Assembly: GCF_030070105.1 (NCBI RefSeq)
Contig: NZ_JASJOO010000002.1
Location: forward strand, 868,001 to 932,000
Length of the DNA stretch: 64,000 nucleotides
From: Bermanella sp. WJH001
GTDB taxonomy: Bacteria; Pseudomonadota; Gammaproteobacteria; Pseudomonadales; Oceanobacteraceae
Direction of reading: 5' to 3'
The first letter of the stretch is position 1, and each line of letters begins with the position of its first letter. Position numbers and translations under genes: made by a program. The notes under the pieces were generated by a model that was not told where the DNA came from, did no database searches, and was given only the letters and a program-made list of their open reading frames with translations. Below, piece after piece: positions 17,145-27,319 of the stretch.

Positions 17145-17840
17145 TTAAGCCAACAACTCTTTTTCAATTAAAGTTAGTGCCTCAATTGGATCATTAGCTT
17201 GTGTGATTGGACGCCCTATCACCATGTAATCCACCCCCGCCTTCATGGCATCACTTGGTGTCATCACACGGCGCTGGTCACCTTGTACCGCAAAACTTGG
17301 ACGAATGCCTGGGGTCACTAATTTAAATTCTTGCCCGCATAATTCTTTTAACATCACGGCTTCTTGCGCTGAGCAAACCACCCCATCAAGACCACTTGCT
17401 TTGGTTAATTGTGCCAAACGCTTAACCTGTGTTTGCGGCTCTACATCCAAACCAATGCCCGCTAAGTCTGATTGCTCCATACTGGTTAAGACCGTTACAC
17501 CAATTAATAAAGGCTTTTGCTGAAACTTATCTAGGGCCTCACGTGCTGCAACCATCATGCGCTCACCACCACTGGCATGTACGTTTACCATCCATACACC
17601 CATGTTCGCTGCAGCCGCCACCGCTTTTGCGCAAGTGTTTGGAATATCGTGAAATTTTAAATCCAAAAAGACGTCAAAGCCTTTCTTTTGAACCGCTTCA
17701 ACTAGCTGCGGGCCTTCACTGGTAAACAACTCTTTACCAATTTTTAAACGACAACGGGCAGGGTCAAGGCGTTCTACTAACTCAAGAGTTTGTGCGCGAT
17801 TATCAAAATCAAGCGCCACAACAATGGATTTATTTGGCAT
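17145..17840 (-). CDS. pyrF: PyrF, orotidine 5'-phosphate decarboxylase
   Basis: This TIM-barrel enzyme performs the last step of UMP synthesis. It shows [22 protein letters not shown], the catalytic [13 protein letters not shown] tetrad region (Asp-Lys-x-x-Asp) and the phosphate-binding TPGIRPS and VIGRPITQA. The second ATG at 17840 is preferred because AGGA lies 8 bases before it. The gene overlaps lapB by 11 bases. The lapA-lapB-pyrF order is conserved in gammaproteobacteria. Confidence 0.94.
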   Translation of the reverse strand: MPNKSIVVALDFDNRAQTLELVERLDPARCRLKIGKELFTSEGPQLVEAVQKKGFDVFLDLKFHDIPNTCAKAVAAAANMGVWMVNVHASGGERMMVAAREALDKFQQKPLLIGVTVLTSMEQSDLAGIGLDVEPQTQVKRLAQLTKASGLDGVVCSAQEAVMLKELCGQEFKLVTPGIRPSFAVQGDQRRVMTPSDAMKAGVDYMVIGRPITQANDPIEALTLIEKELLA

Positions 17841-19011
17841 GGGGAATCCTAACATTTGATGGTGAGCTGGCTTTACTGCGTTGGGTGTAAGCTAACTTGG
17901 GAACAAATGTTTCCCATTCCTTACAACTCGGACAGCGCCAATGATGTTTGTCGGCTTCGAAACCGCACTGGCGACAAGCAAACTCGTCTGAAGATTTCTG
18001 CAATTGCAGCATGATGTGTTTAAGGCTTCGCATATAATCTAACGATAATGTGTCGCCTTTTTCAATTAGGTGATCTAGCAATAAACTGAAGCCTTCATAA
18101 GTCGGCACTTGAGCAATAAAATGCGTCAGCTTTTCAATGGAGGCATCAAGACTTTCATATTTAGCTACATGTTCAGCATAACTATGCAGTGTAAGTGGCA
18201 TTGGGTGGTCTTGCCATAATTGCTCTAATAAACGTTCTAACTCATCTGGACGATGACGGGATTCAAACAGGACCTGCAGCTTAGGCAAAACCACATATAA
18301 AATACTGGGCTCATAGCTTAACGCTTCTTTGATACTGGCCAACATTTTATTAGGAAAGCCTTCAATTTCTGCCATATCCGCTTCTAGCAGTAACGCACGC
18401 ACACAGTGGCTGTCGAGTTTAAGGGCCTGCTGTATATAACGCTGAGCATCGCGCCAACTTTTTTGTTTGATTGCCGCATCCGCCAGCTCACAACAAGCAT
18501 AAGCAATGGCTTTGTTATTTTTTAAAAATTTAGCCTCACCCGCTAACGATAAAATACTGCTCCAGTCTTGCTCTTCTTCATAAAGCGTGACCAACTTGGC
18601 CAACACTTTTGCTTTTAAATGGTTATTACCTTTGAGTAATTCAAGTAATAAGCGTTCTGCGCGATCTAACCACCCTGCGTTCAAATAATCAGAAGCTAAG
18701 GCTAATTGAATCTCAGCGGATAATTTTTTATCTAAATCAGGGCGTGCAAATAAACTTTGATGAATAGAAATGGCTTTATCTATTTCACCACGGCGGCGGT
18801 AGAACGTGCCCAGGTTAAGCTGTAAATCTAGGGCCTCTTCACGCTCGGCCATATTTAGAATCGTCTGCATGGTTTCAGACTGTCGATCGCCAGCCAGCAT
18901 ATCTAAGCTTGGAAACGGTGTTTGCTTGTATTTTTTACGCCCTTCATAGCGCCCAAGTAGCCAGCCAAGGGCCACTGCTAACACCAATACCAAAAGTAAT
19001 TGTAGATCCAT
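17830..19011 (-). CDS. lapB: LapB (YciM), lipopolysaccharide assembly protein
   Basis: The 393-residue protein has one N-terminal membrane anchor (about 4-21), a series of tetratricopeptide repeats ([19 protein letters not shown] and others), and a C-terminal rubredoxin-type metal domain ([18 protein letters not shown], about 357-374). In E. coli LapB adapts LpxC to FtsH for degradation and so controls lipid A output. The neighbours lapA and pyrF confirm it. Confidence 0.93.
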   Translation of the reverse strand: MDLQLLLVLVLAVALGWLLGRYEGRKKYKQTPFPSLDMLAGDRQSETMQTILNMAEREEALDLQLNLGTFYRRRGEIDKAISIHQSLFARPDLDKKLSAEIQLALASDYLNAGWLDRAERLLLELLKGNNHLKAKVLAKLVTLYEEEQDWSSILSLAGEAKFLKNNKAIAYACCELADAAIKQKSWRDAQRYIQQALKLDSHCVRALLLEADMAEIEGFPNKMLASIKEALSYEPSILYVVLPKLQVLFESRHRPDELERLLEQLWQDHPMPLTLHSYAEHVAKYESLDASIEKLTHFIAQVPTYEGFSLLLDHLIEKGDTLSLDYMRSLKHIMLQLQKSSDEFACRQCGFEADKHHWRCPSCKEWETFVPKLAYTQRSKASSPSNVRIPHAK

Positions 19012-19016
19012 AGTTG

Positions 19017-19298
19017 CTACTGTATTTGCTCTAGGCGCTTAATTGATTGATCCAATTGTTTTTGCAGTTTTTGGCTTTTACGGGTGACTCGCCACAACCA
19101 AACACTGTTGATTAACATGCCTAATAAACAACCAATGAGCAAACATACAACCAATATTGTTCCCAGTGATAAAGACGGGCTATGCCAAAAGAATAGGTCT
19201 AATTCAACCAGCTGAGCATTTCGTAACGTTAGCGCCATACCGCAGCCAATAACAACCAGTGCAATCGCGAAGCTAATAAACGTTTTAAACCAAGCCAT
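19017..19298 (-). CDS. lapA: LapA (YciS) family membrane protein
   Basis: The 93-residue protein has two membrane segments (about 4-24 and 44-66), the family-typical NAQLVELDLFFW between them, and a cytosolic coiled-coil tail. It lies five bases before lapB on the same strand, the usual operon order for LPS assembly proteins. Confidence 0.88.
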   Translation of the reverse strand: MAWFKTFISFAIALVVIGCGMALTLRNAQLVELDLFFWHSPSLSLGTILVVCLLIGCLLGMLINSVWLWRVTRKSQKLQKQLDQSIKRLEQIQ

Positions 19299-19361
19299 GG
19301 TGTCTATCCTAGATCAGTGATGAGGGGATTATCCCTGTTGCCAGTTTGGGTTGCAATCACC

Positions 19362-20132
19362 CTATGCTGGCTTGCGATACCTAAAGTCTTTTAAATTTAA
19401 TTCTAGCTGGCAATCGGTTTTCAATTTCACCAACTTTCTGGCCATTAGGGCTATTCGGTAATCCTCTTGCAGAGTTTGCCCTACCTTGCCTTTTATCTGC
19501 TGGCTATTGATCAATACCGAATCAAGATCGCCATATTCATCTAATAACTGCCCAGCTGTTTTGGGCCCTATTCCTGCAACACCAGGTACATGGTTGGTGG
19601 TATCTCCCACTAAACTTAAAAAATCGACCAACTGGTGAGGCTCTAACCCTAGCTGCTGGCGCACGTCATCTGGGTTCAAAAAACGCTTATCGAAGTGGTG
19701 ATACAAGCGAATATGCTCATTGGCAATTTGCATGAAACCCTTATCAGTGGACACAATGGTCACTTGCCCACCTTTTAAACTGGTTTTAACCGCCAATGTG
19801 GCAATCACATCATCCGCTTCATATTCATCGTATACCATACTGGCTATGCCCAGTTTTTGAAAACGGGCCATGTAGCTTTCAAGAGCCCCAGCTAACTCAT
19901 CCGGCATAGGCTTGCGGTCGGCCTTGTAGGCAGGGAACAATTCATGACGCCAAGTGGGGCCTTTGCCATCAAACACGCAAGCCACGTGAGTGGCTTTTAC
20001 TTTTTCTAAATCTTTTAATATGGCGTTTTGGCTAAGCAATAACGTTTGCTCTATGGCTTCACTGCCGCCATAGGACTGCGCCGCATAAATACGGCGTATT
20101 AAATTCATGGCATCAATAAGCAGTAGATTCAT
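19362..20132 (-). CDS. xni: Xni (ExoIX), flap endonuclease-like nuclease
   Basis: The 256-residue protein has a FEN-family 5'-nuclease fold: LLIDAMNLIRRIYAA, VFDGKGPTWRHELFPAYKADR, YEADDVIATLA and STDKGFMQI. The helix-hairpin-helix is VAGIGPKTAGQLL. Like E. coli Xni it is a short stand-alone relative of the DNA polymerase I 5'-nuclease domain. The Asp-rich active-site segment near VGDTTNHVPGV has Thr where some relatives have Asp or Ser, as expected for the Xni group. It overlaps the ABC transporter gene by four bases. Confidence 0.88.
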   Translation of the reverse strand: MNLLLIDAMNLIRRIYAAQSYGGSEAIEQTLLLSQNAILKDLEKVKATHVACVFDGKGPTWRHELFPAYKADRKPMPDELAGALESYMARFQKLGIASMVYDEYEADDVIATLAVKTSLKGGQVTIVSTDKGFMQIANEHIRLYHHFDKRFLNPDDVRQQLGLEPHQLVDFLSLVGDTTNHVPGVAGIGPKTAGQLLDEYGDLDSVLINSQQIKGKVGQTLQEDYRIALMARKLVKLKTDCQLELNLKDFRYRKPA

Positions 20133-21919
20133 ACATCATCCTTATGCTGCTGCATTTGCCATAATGCGGCATAACGTCCGTTTTTAGTCATTAATGCCTT
20201 ATGATTACCTTGCTCAACGATTTTGCCGTTATCCAGCACTAAGATACGATCCGCATTCACAATGGTTGAAAGGCGATGGGCCACCACCAAACTGCTTTTA
20301 CCCTGAGACACTTCGTTTATTGCATCCAGCACCGCTTTTTCTGAGGCGCTATCTAACGAGCTTGTGGCCTCATCAAACAGCAAAATACTTGGCTGTTTTA
20401 AAATGGTACGGGCAATGGCCACACGCTGCTTTTCACCACCTGAGAGTTTCAAGCCGCGCTCGCCCACTTCTGTGTCATAACCTTTTGGCAGGCGAGATAC
20501 AAAATCATCTAAATGGGCCATGGTTATGGCTTGTTTTACATCTTCATCATTGGCATCTGGTCGCCCATAGCGTACGTTTTCCAACAAGGTTGAGTTAAAC
20601 AAAACGGTATCTTGTGGCACCACACCAATGGCTTGGCGCAAACTATATTGACTCACATCCTGCAGGTTTTGACCGTCAATTAAGATTTCACCACCGCTCA
20701 CATCATAAAAACGAAATAGCAGTTTACCCAAGGTTGACTTACCAGCCCCACTGCTACCCACCAATGCGACTTTTTCACCGGGTAAAATAGTAAAACTCAC
20801 ATCATCAATAATGGTGCGTTCATCGTAAGAAAAACATACATTTTTAAACTCAATTAACCCTTTGCTGACAAGCAAGGTGTTGGCATTTTCTTTATCCGCA
20901 ACTTTAGGCACCACTTTTAGCAATGAAAACATTTTTTCAATATTGGTCATGGAGCTTTTAATTTCACGATACACAAACCCCAAGAAATTGAGCGGCATAA
21001 AAATCTGCATCATAAAAGCATTTACCAACACAAAATCACCAATGGTCATGCGTCCATTACTCACCTCACTAGCGGCAAGCAACAGCATGGCGGTCATTGA
21101 TGCTGATATAATTAAGGCTTGGCCGCCATTTAATAAAAACAGAGTTAATCGATTTTTACGTTTGGCTTTTTCCCAATGCTCAAGTTCAACATCATATAAA
21201 CCTGACTCATATTTCTCATTGGTGAAATATTTAACGGTTTCAAAATTTAATAAGCTATCTACCGCACGTGAGCTAGAACGGCTATCAGCCTGATTGGCTT
21301 CACGAATAAATTGGGTGCGCCAGTCTGTGGTTTTTTTAGAAAACCACACATACGAGACCACAGAAACAAACACAATCAAAGCAAATTCAAAACGATATTG
21401 TTGCCATAAAATACCCATCACCAAAAATAGTTCTAAGAAGGTGGGCACAATGTTAAACACCAAAAAGCGCATTAAAAAACTAATGCCATTGGTGCCTCGT
21501 TCAATATCACGTGATAATCCGCCGGTGCGACGAGATAAGTGAAAGGATAAATCTAACGCATGCAAATGCTTAAATACGGTTAAACCTATGCGGCGCATAG
21601 CACGCTCGGTGACCCGCCCAAACAGCGTATCGCGTATCTCTCCAAGCAACACATTAGCCAAGCGGATCAAACCATAAGCTAAGATCAGTGCAATCGGTAC
21701 AATCACCAAACTCGCTGCGCCATTCATTTGCGCATCTAAACCATCCACCACCTGCTTTAAAACAAAAGGCATGCCGACACTGGCCAATTTAGCCAATACC
21801 AGACACATCAAAGCTAAAAATACACGGCGCTTAAATTCAGTTAAGTAAGGCCAAATTTGTTTAACAACCGACCAATCGATTGCCTTATCAGGGTCAAAAT
21901 CTGAACCCATGGAGCGCAT
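20129..21919 (-). CDS. ABCB/ATM1-type ABC exporter (fused permease-ATPase)
   Basis: The 596-residue half-transporter has about six membrane helices (residues 35-320) and an ATPase domain with Walker A GSSGAGKST, Q loop GVVPQDTVLF, signature LSGGEKQRVA, Walker B ILLFDEATS and H-loop VAHRLS. The membrane domain (RRTGGLSRDIERGTNG, VSYVWFSKKTTDWR) resembles the mitochondrial Atm1 / bacterial AtmA group, thought to export glutathione-type or sulfur-containing compounds or heavy-metal conjugates. It probably works as a homodimer. It overlaps xni by four bases, so the two are co-transcribed. Confidence 0.85.
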   Translation of the reverse strand: MRSMGSDFDPDKAIDWSVVKQIWPYLTEFKRRVFLALMCLVLAKLASVGMPFVLKQVVDGLDAQMNGAASLVIVPIALILAYGLIRLANVLLGEIRDTLFGRVTERAMRRIGLTVFKHLHALDLSFHLSRRTGGLSRDIERGTNGISFLMRFLVFNIVPTFLELFLVMGILWQQYRFEFALIVFVSVVSYVWFSKKTTDWRTQFIREANQADSRSSSRAVDSLLNFETVKYFTNEKYESGLYDVELEHWEKAKRKNRLTLFLLNGGQALIISASMTAMLLLAASEVSNGRMTIGDFVLVNAFMMQIFMPLNFLGFVYREIKSSMTNIEKMFSLLKVVPKVADKENANTLLVSKGLIEFKNVCFSYDERTIIDDVSFTILPGEKVALVGSSGAGKSTLGKLLFRFYDVSGGEILIDGQNLQDVSQYSLRQAIGVVPQDTVLFNSTLLENVRYGRPDANDEDVKQAITMAHLDDFVSRLPKGYDTEVGERGLKLSGGEKQRVAIARTILKQPSILLFDEATSSLDSASEKAVLDAINEVSQGKSSLVVAHRLSTIVNADRILVLDNGKIVEQGNHKALMTKNGRYAALWQMQQHKDDV

Positions 21920-22071
21920 AAACTATCCTTCACTTAAAAAACAACCACAAAATCTCTTACAAACACTCTGTAATCAGAGTTTACCTATCGTAACAAACCC
22001 CAACAAAAATGAGACTTACCTCTCATTTTGATATCAGTATAGTGCGCTTCATCAAACCTACTGGTGAAAAC

Positions 22072-22905
22072 ATGAAACCTAATCAACTCATCATACCGCC
22101 CAAGCCAGGCATCTTACTTGAGATACAAGCGTTAATGCAGCAACAAGATGTTGATTTAGTTAAAATCACACGCTTAATCAAACAAGACGTCGCCTTGTAT
22201 GCGGTTTTACTCTCCAGTGTAAACAGCCCTTGGTTAGGTTTACGTCAAGAAGTGACATCCGTTGAAACCGCCATTTCACTCATGGGCCTTGAGCGCGTTC
22301 TGGGCCTTTTACAAGCGGTGATTATTCGCTCGTGCTTCAAGGAATCTCCGTTATTGGAAAGCTTTTGGGACACCGCATCTGAAGTAGCCGGTATTTGCCA
22401 ATCCTTAGCCGCCAAGTACACCTCAATCAAAGTCGATGATGCTTACAGCGTGGGCATGATGCATAACGCAGGCATCCCAATCATGCTGTTAAACTTCGAA
22501 AACTACGATGCCTTTTAAACCACTCACACACGTAAACCGGCCAATGAAATGTGCGTTTATGAACGCCAAACCTTCAATACCGATCATTACCTACAGGGGG
22601 CGTTGATGGCTAAAGCCTGGTACATGAGTCATGACGTTTCGTTAGCCATTCGCTACCAGCCCATTACCAAAAGCGTGTTAGACGGCAGTAAACAATTACC
22701 CGCAGATATCTGCCAGCTACTGGCCGTTCTCACTCTCGCCAAAGACATCAGCGGTGAATACCAGCATTACTGGAAAGTAGAAGACAATGAATTTAACACG
22801 CAGTGCGTTGAAGCAGCGTTAAGTTATCTAAATATTTCAGGTGGTGAATATGATGAAATTAAAGACGACGCCATCAATGATCTTATGGGTAATCAAGTGG
22901 CTTAA
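22072..22905 (+). pseudogene. HDOD-domain protein gene interrupted by one in-frame TAA
   Basis: The frame from ATG 22072 encodes the start of an HDOD domain (PPKPGILLEI, SSVNSPWLGLR, AISLMGLERVLGLLQA, SVGMMHNAGIPIML). It then meets TAA at 22516-22518. The same frame continues open to 22905 with the expected C-terminal half (FNTDHYLQGALMAKAW, SLAIRYQPIT, LPADICQLLAVLTLAK). Together the parts give about 277 residues, the usual length. HDOD proteins act in signalling, often with cyclic di-GMP or stress pathways. The site is either a recent nonsense mutation, a sequencing error or a readthrough codon; the rest shows no other damage. Confidence 0.8.
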
Positions 22906-23117
22906 CCCGCATTTATTAGCACAAACGCGGGTTCAAATTGTGTTTATCGTTTACGCTGCCAACGAATAGCCGCTTAGATCAAAGTACTTAGACAAAGCAC
23001 TATATAAAGGTTTAAAGGCGCAGCAATATGGATAATTCTTTGTCCAAATAAGACTAGCCGCTTCATTACAAATAAAGCTACAATGATTGGGTTTAAAACA
23101 ATAATAAAGAGATCAAA

Positions 23118-25136
23118 ATGCTCAAGCCCATATCCCTCGCCACTGCATTATTACTTCTCATTGGCTGCGATAACGCGCCTCAATGGGAAGATAATGCAGA
23201 TTCACAAGGTCATACTGCGCCCACAATGGCAACCGTCAAAGCCAATGAAGCGTTTTTAGAGAAGCGCCCGTTTACCAATACGCAAGACTTTATCAATGCA
23301 CGCAAGGGCTTAATTGCACAAGAGCCAAGTCTCGTGACGGAACATCTTCAGCAAGGCTTAGTTTGGAACATGCCCGAGTACGACTTTATTAATACTGATG
23401 GCGAGCAGCCCCCTGCCAGTGTGAATCCCAGCTTATGGCGTCAGGTGGCACTGAACAATATCCACGGTTTATTTGAAGTAACCTCAGGCATTTATCAGGT
23501 ACGCGGCTACGATCTTGCCAACATGACCATCATTGAAAGTGATAACGGCTGGATCATCGTTGACCCATTAACGGCACGAGAAACCGCCAGCAAAGCCTAT
23601 CTATTTGCACAAGAGCACCTAGGTAAGAAACCATTAAAAGCTATTTTATTTACCCATAGCCACATCGACCATTTCGGCGGTGTTCAAGGTGTCATTCAGC
23701 ACTTGAGCGAGGACGAAAAAAGCGCATTACAAATTATCGCACCTGTCGGCTTTGAAGAAGAGGCCACCAGTGAAAATATCATTGCCGGCACAGCCATGAG
23801 CCGTCGCGCCATGTACATGTATGGTAAACGCCTTGCCAGAAATGAGCGCGGACATGTGGGCACAGGCTTAGGTAAAGGGCCTGCATTTGGTACATTTGGT
23901 ATTGAAATGCCCACAACACTGATTCATGAAACCGGCACACAACTGAGTATCGATGGCGTACCCTTCGTTTTTCAAACCGTCTCTGGTTCAGAAGCCCCTG
24001 CCGAATTCACATTTTACTTACCCGAACACAAGGCCTTTTGTGGCGCAGAGTTAGTCAGTAACAATATGCACAACTTGTATACGCTACGCGGTGCCAAAGT
24101 GCGCGATGCTCGAATATGGAGTGGCTTTATAGATGAAGCACGCACGCGCTTTGCCGACGCCGACGTGTATTTTGCAAGCCATCACTGGCCATTATGGGGA
24201 CAGCAAAACATTAATGCTTTCTTAGAAAAGCAGCGTGATACTTATAAGTTTATTCATGATCAAAGTGTGCGCATGTTAAACCAAGGTTTCACCCCAAATG
24301 AGATTGCTGAAAACTTAACCATGCCAGATGCATTAAACCAAGACTTTCATAACCAGGGGTATTACGGCACTGTTAAACACAATGCAAAAGCTGTGTATCA
24401 AGCTTATCTGGGCTGGTTCACGGCGAACCCTGCCAAACTAGACCCATTACCTGAACCACAAGCCGCCGTTCGCTATGTTGAAATGATGGGAGGTGTTGAA
24501 CGCATTTTACAAAAAGCACAAACCCAGTTTAACGAGGCCGCTAACATGTCACCCGAGAACGGGACTAAAACCTACCGCTGGTTAGCGGAGCTACTCAATC
24601 ACGCCGTGTTTGCTGAGCAGGATAACTCTCAAGCTAAAAGTTTATTAGCCAAAGTATATGATCAGTTAGGCTATCAAGCAGAAGCCGCACCGTGGCGAGA
24701 TTTTTACTTAACCGGTGCTTATGAATTGCGCCATGGTGCACCTGACACAGGGATTAGTCCTGCGGTCATGAAAGAAGTATTAATGAAAACTTCTGTCGAT
24801 AAATTCTTCGACAGCATGTCTGTGAGGCTTATTGCAGAGAAAGCCGAGGGCGTGAATCTAACGGTTAATATTACTTTTACCGATTTAAACGAAAGCTATT
24901 TATTAAGCGTTAATAATTCTGTCCTGCACCATAAAAAAGTCTCAGCCGGTACAAAAGCTGACGCCACACTGAAACTGACTCGAGCGTTATTTATAAACAT
25001 GATCGTGGGCGAAGCCGGATTAAAGGACACGTTATTTAGTGATGAGTTAAGCCTAGAGGGCAGTAAGCTAGATTTAATTTCATTTTTTAGCATGCTCGAT
25101 AAACCCATGGGCACGTTTAATATCGTGACCCCCTAG
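23118..25136 (+). CDS. Alkyl sulfatase (SdsA/BDS1 family), lipoprotein
   Basis: The 672-residue protein has a lipoprotein signal (LLLLIGC, Cys16) and a metallo-beta-lactamase domain with the binuclear zinc motif THSHIDHFGG (about 179). Downstream ligands sit around CGAELVSNNMHN and FASHHWPLWG. A dimerisation domain and a C-terminal SCP2-like domain follow. Such enzymes cleave primary or secondary alkyl sulfates such as SDS to alcohol and sulfate. Here the enzyme is expected on the periplasmic side. It stands alone, with no regulator beside it. Confidence 0.9.
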   Translation: MLKPISLATALLLLIGCDNAPQWEDNADSQGHTAPTMATVKANEAFLEKRPFTNTQDFINARKGLIAQEPSLVTEHLQQGLVWNMPEYDFINTDGEQPPASVNPSLWRQVALNNIHGLFEVTSGIYQVRGYDLANMTIIESDNGWIIVDPLTARETASKAYLFAQEHLGKKPLKAILFTHSHIDHFGGVQGVIQHLSEDEKSALQIIAPVGFEEEATSENIIAGTAMSRRAMYMYGKRLARNERGHVGTGLGKGPAFGTFGIEMPTTLIHETGTQLSIDGVPFVFQTVSGSEAPAEFTFYLPEHKAFCGAELVSNNMHNLYTLRGAKVRDARIWSGFIDEARTRFADADVYFASHHWPLWGQQNINAFLEKQRDTYKFIHDQSVRMLNQGFTPNEIAENLTMPDALNQDFHNQGYYGTVKHNAKAVYQAYLGWFTANPAKLDPLPEPQAAVRYVEMMGGVERILQKAQTQFNEAANMSPENGTKTYRWLAELLNHAVFAEQDNSQAKSLLAKVYDQLGYQAEAAPWRDFYLTGAYELRHGAPDTGISPAVMKEVLMKTSVDKFFDSMSVRLIAEKAEGVNLTVNITFTDLNESYLLSVNNSVLHHKKVSAGTKADATLKLTRALFINMIVGEAGLKDTLFSDELSLEGSKLDLISFFSMLDKPMGTFNIVTP

Positions 25137-25146
25137 TTAGCGGAGT

Positions 25147-26178
25147 TTATTCAAATAAACTTAATTGGGCGCTGGGTTGCAATAACTTAGCACCCAAGCC
25201 TAACAAACGAATAGTTTGCTGATCCCGTTGACTGGCTTGAATAATTAAACTGAGATATTGATCAAAACTGGCTTGCGAGCTTTGCTTGGCTAAAGTGGTC
25301 ACATGGAAATCGGCAAATTTAACTTTTACAAATGGCGCAAGCTGTTCCAGTTTTAAATTGGCCCGCTCAATACGCTCTAAAAACTTTGGCCACATGGCTG
25401 TCAGTGCTTCTTGTATTTGCGATTCACGATATAAATCTTCTGCAAAAGTGCGTTCAATACTGATGGATTTTCGTTGTCGTCCTTGACTCAACTCTCGCTG
25501 ATCAAGCCCTTTGGCGCGCTCGATTAATAACTGCCCAAACCGACCAAACCTTTTTAGTAGGGTTTCATCCGGCACTTCACGTACATGACCACAGGTATAA
25601 ATCCCCATTTCATGTAATTTAGCCGCACTTTTAGGCCCGACACCTGGAATTTTTTTAACTTCAAGACGGGCTACAAATTCATCCACATCACTGGGTAAAA
25701 TGCAAAACTGACCATTGGGTTTACGCCAATCACTGGCGACTTTCGCTAAGAATTTATTGGGAGCAATACCCACAGAAACCGTAATACCTAATTCACTTTC
25801 AATGTGTTGACGAATTTGCTGTGCGATTAATTGACCATTACTGGTTGGCGCAATTTCTAAATACGCTTCATCAACAGAGACAACTTCAAACTGCAAGGCA
25901 TACTGCTGCAGGATATCCATTACTTGACGGGACACTTCTTTATATTTTTGCATATGCCCAGGCACCAAAACTAAATCAGGGCATAGTTTTTTAGCTTGGC
26001 TACTTGCCATGGCCGAACGCACGCCGTATTTACGAGCAATATAGTTACACGTCGAAATGACACCGCGGCGGTCACTGGCACCACCTATGGCCAAAGGCAC
26101 ATGACGTAAATGAGGTTGATCGCGCATTTCAACGGCAGCAAAAAAGCAATCACAATCAACATGGAGAACTTGGCGCAC
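25147..26178 (-). CDS. dinB: DinB, DNA polymerase IV
   Basis: The 343-residue Y-family translesion polymerase carries HVDCDCFFAAVE (catalytic Asp8) and VVSVDEAYLE (catalytic Asp-Glu, about 102-104). It also has the thumb helix-hairpin-helix KIPGVGPKSAAKLHEMGI, and a C-terminal clamp-binding peptide QLSLF. It starts with GTG at 26178, matching the E. coli N-terminus. A LexA box lies 15 bases upstream of the start. Confidence 0.95.
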   Translation of the reverse strand: MRQVLHVDCDCFFAAVEMRDQPHLRHVPLAIGGASDRRGVISTCNYIARKYGVRSAMASSQAKKLCPDLVLVPGHMQKYKEVSRQVMDILQQYALQFEVVSVDEAYLEIAPTSNGQLIAQQIRQHIESELGITVSVGIAPNKFLAKVASDWRKPNGQFCILPSDVDEFVARLEVKKIPGVGPKSAAKLHEMGIYTCGHVREVPDETLLKRFGRFGQLLIERAKGLDQRELSQGRQRKSISIERTFAEDLYRESQIQEALTAMWPKFLERIERANLKLEQLAPFVKVKFADFHVTTLAKQSSQASFDQYLSLIIQASQRDQQTIRLLGLGAKLLQPSAQLSLFE

Positions 26179-26192
26179 GGGCCCACCAACAA

Positions 26193-26208
26193 CTGTATAG
26201 ATAAACAG
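26193..26208 (-). promoter_or_regulatory. LexA (SOS) box of dinB
   Basis: CTGTATAGATAAACAG matches the gammaproteobacterial consensus CTGT-N8-ACAG exactly. It sits 15-30 bases upstream of the dinB GTG, where LexA would block transcription. Confidence 0.9.
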
Positions 26209-26239
26209 TTATTATCAGGGGTTATCTATAAAAGGCAAG

Positions 26240-27115
26240 CTAAAATTCAACCTCCATGTCTTCGTCTTCTTTTTCAAGACGAATGGTGACACGGCGGTTA
26301 AGCTCTCGACCGGCTCGGGTTTTATTACTGGCCACCGGATACCGCTCACCATGGTAACGGGTGGTTAACATACCGGGATCGATGCCCTTTTTAACCATGT
26401 AGTCTGATACTTTTAAAGCACGAGACTCTGACAATCGGCGGTTATTATAACGCCGACCAGATGAGTCACTATGGCCATCTATGTAAAGTGCTTTAACCTT
26501 AGGGTCAGCTTTTACATACAGAATAATAAGATCGAGTTTCTTCTTCGATTCCGCATCAAGGTAATCACCGCCACCTTTAAATAACACCTTACTTTTCGCC
26601 ACTTGGCGAAAATTAACCGGTAACAAGCCTGCGACACAGCCTAAATAGTCTTTGTAAAAACTATTAAAATTAGCCGCTGATAATGATACTCGAATAGGTT
26701 CATTTTCATCATAACGAGCCTTGCGGGTAAAGGTGGGTTGCATGCCTTTCATCAGGGCCTGCATCATATGGTTGGCCCGACCCGGGTCCACTTTTAATGG
26801 CACACTTGATTGGTGAATAGCCACTAAACCCAGATCTAACGCAAAACGACTTGGGCCCCAAATGGGTGGCTCAATATGTAACGCTGCCTCACCTTGGCCC
26901 ATTAAGTTTTTTTTAGTTTTTAAGTGAAACATGAGATCTTCGCCAGCCTCGTGGTAAAACACGGCCTCGCCGTAATTAGGTATAGGCTGTACAAACTCAC
27001 ACTCAAAAATGGAAGGCGACAGACGCCATTCGGTTTCTTCAACCGATGCTTGGAAGGTTAATCCGTGACTATTTATTGCCCACAACATCAAGGCGGTATA
27101 AACAATGATTCGCAC
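26240..27115 (-). CDS. motY: MotY, T-ring component of the sodium-driven flagellar motor
   Basis: The 291-residue protein has a signal peptide (about 1-18), an N-terminal MotY-type domain (SVEETEWRLS, FECEFVQPIPNYGEAVF) and a C-terminal OmpA-like peptidoglycan-binding domain. The latter shows ALYIDGHSDSSGRRYNNRRLSESRA and the terminal RRVTIRLEKED. MotY forms part of the T ring that anchors stator units around polar sodium-driven flagella in Vibrio and around Pseudomonas flagella. No other flagellar gene is in the window, as is usual for motY. Confidence 0.9.
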   Translation of the reverse strand: MRIIVYTALMLWAINSHGLTFQASVEETEWRLSPSIFECEFVQPIPNYGEAVFYHEAGEDLMFHLKTKKNLMGQGEAALHIEPPIWGPSRFALDLGLVAIHQSSVPLKVDPGRANHMMQALMKGMQPTFTRKARYDENEPIRVSLSAANFNSFYKDYLGCVAGLLPVNFRQVAKSKVLFKGGGDYLDAESKKKLDLIILYVKADPKVKALYIDGHSDSSGRRYNNRRLSESRALKVSDYMVKKGIDPGMLTTRYHGERYPVASNKTRAGRELNRRVTIRLEKEDEDMEVEF

Positions 27116-27191
27116 AACTCAAACCCAACTTATGATATCTGCATAGGTTATCGGCCAATGACGCCTAATCTTGACTCATTTATGAAGCTTA

Positions 27192-27314
27192 ACCCTTAAA
27201 AAAGAGGTTTCTGTATTGCTTTGGTAAGCCTCTGTTATTAAGGGTAATGGCGTTAAAGTAGGCTTACCAGCCACCTTGGGGTACAATCACTTTTTTTAAC
27301 GGAAACATTAAGGG
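27192..27314 (+). promoter_or_regulatory. Possible structured leader of rnt with alternative hairpins
   Basis: ACCCTTAA (27192-27199) pairs with TTAAGGGT (27238-27245), and AGAGG (27203-27207) pairs with CCTCT (27229-27233) inside it. A competing perfect 10-bp stem joins TGGTAAGCCT (27222-27231) to AGGCTTACCA (27260-27269). CCCTTAA can also pair with TTAAGGG at 27308-27314, which covers the rnt ribosome binding site. The pairings are seen; regulation is inferred, and the promoter is not located. Confidence 0.35.
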
Positions 27315-27319
27315 AATCC

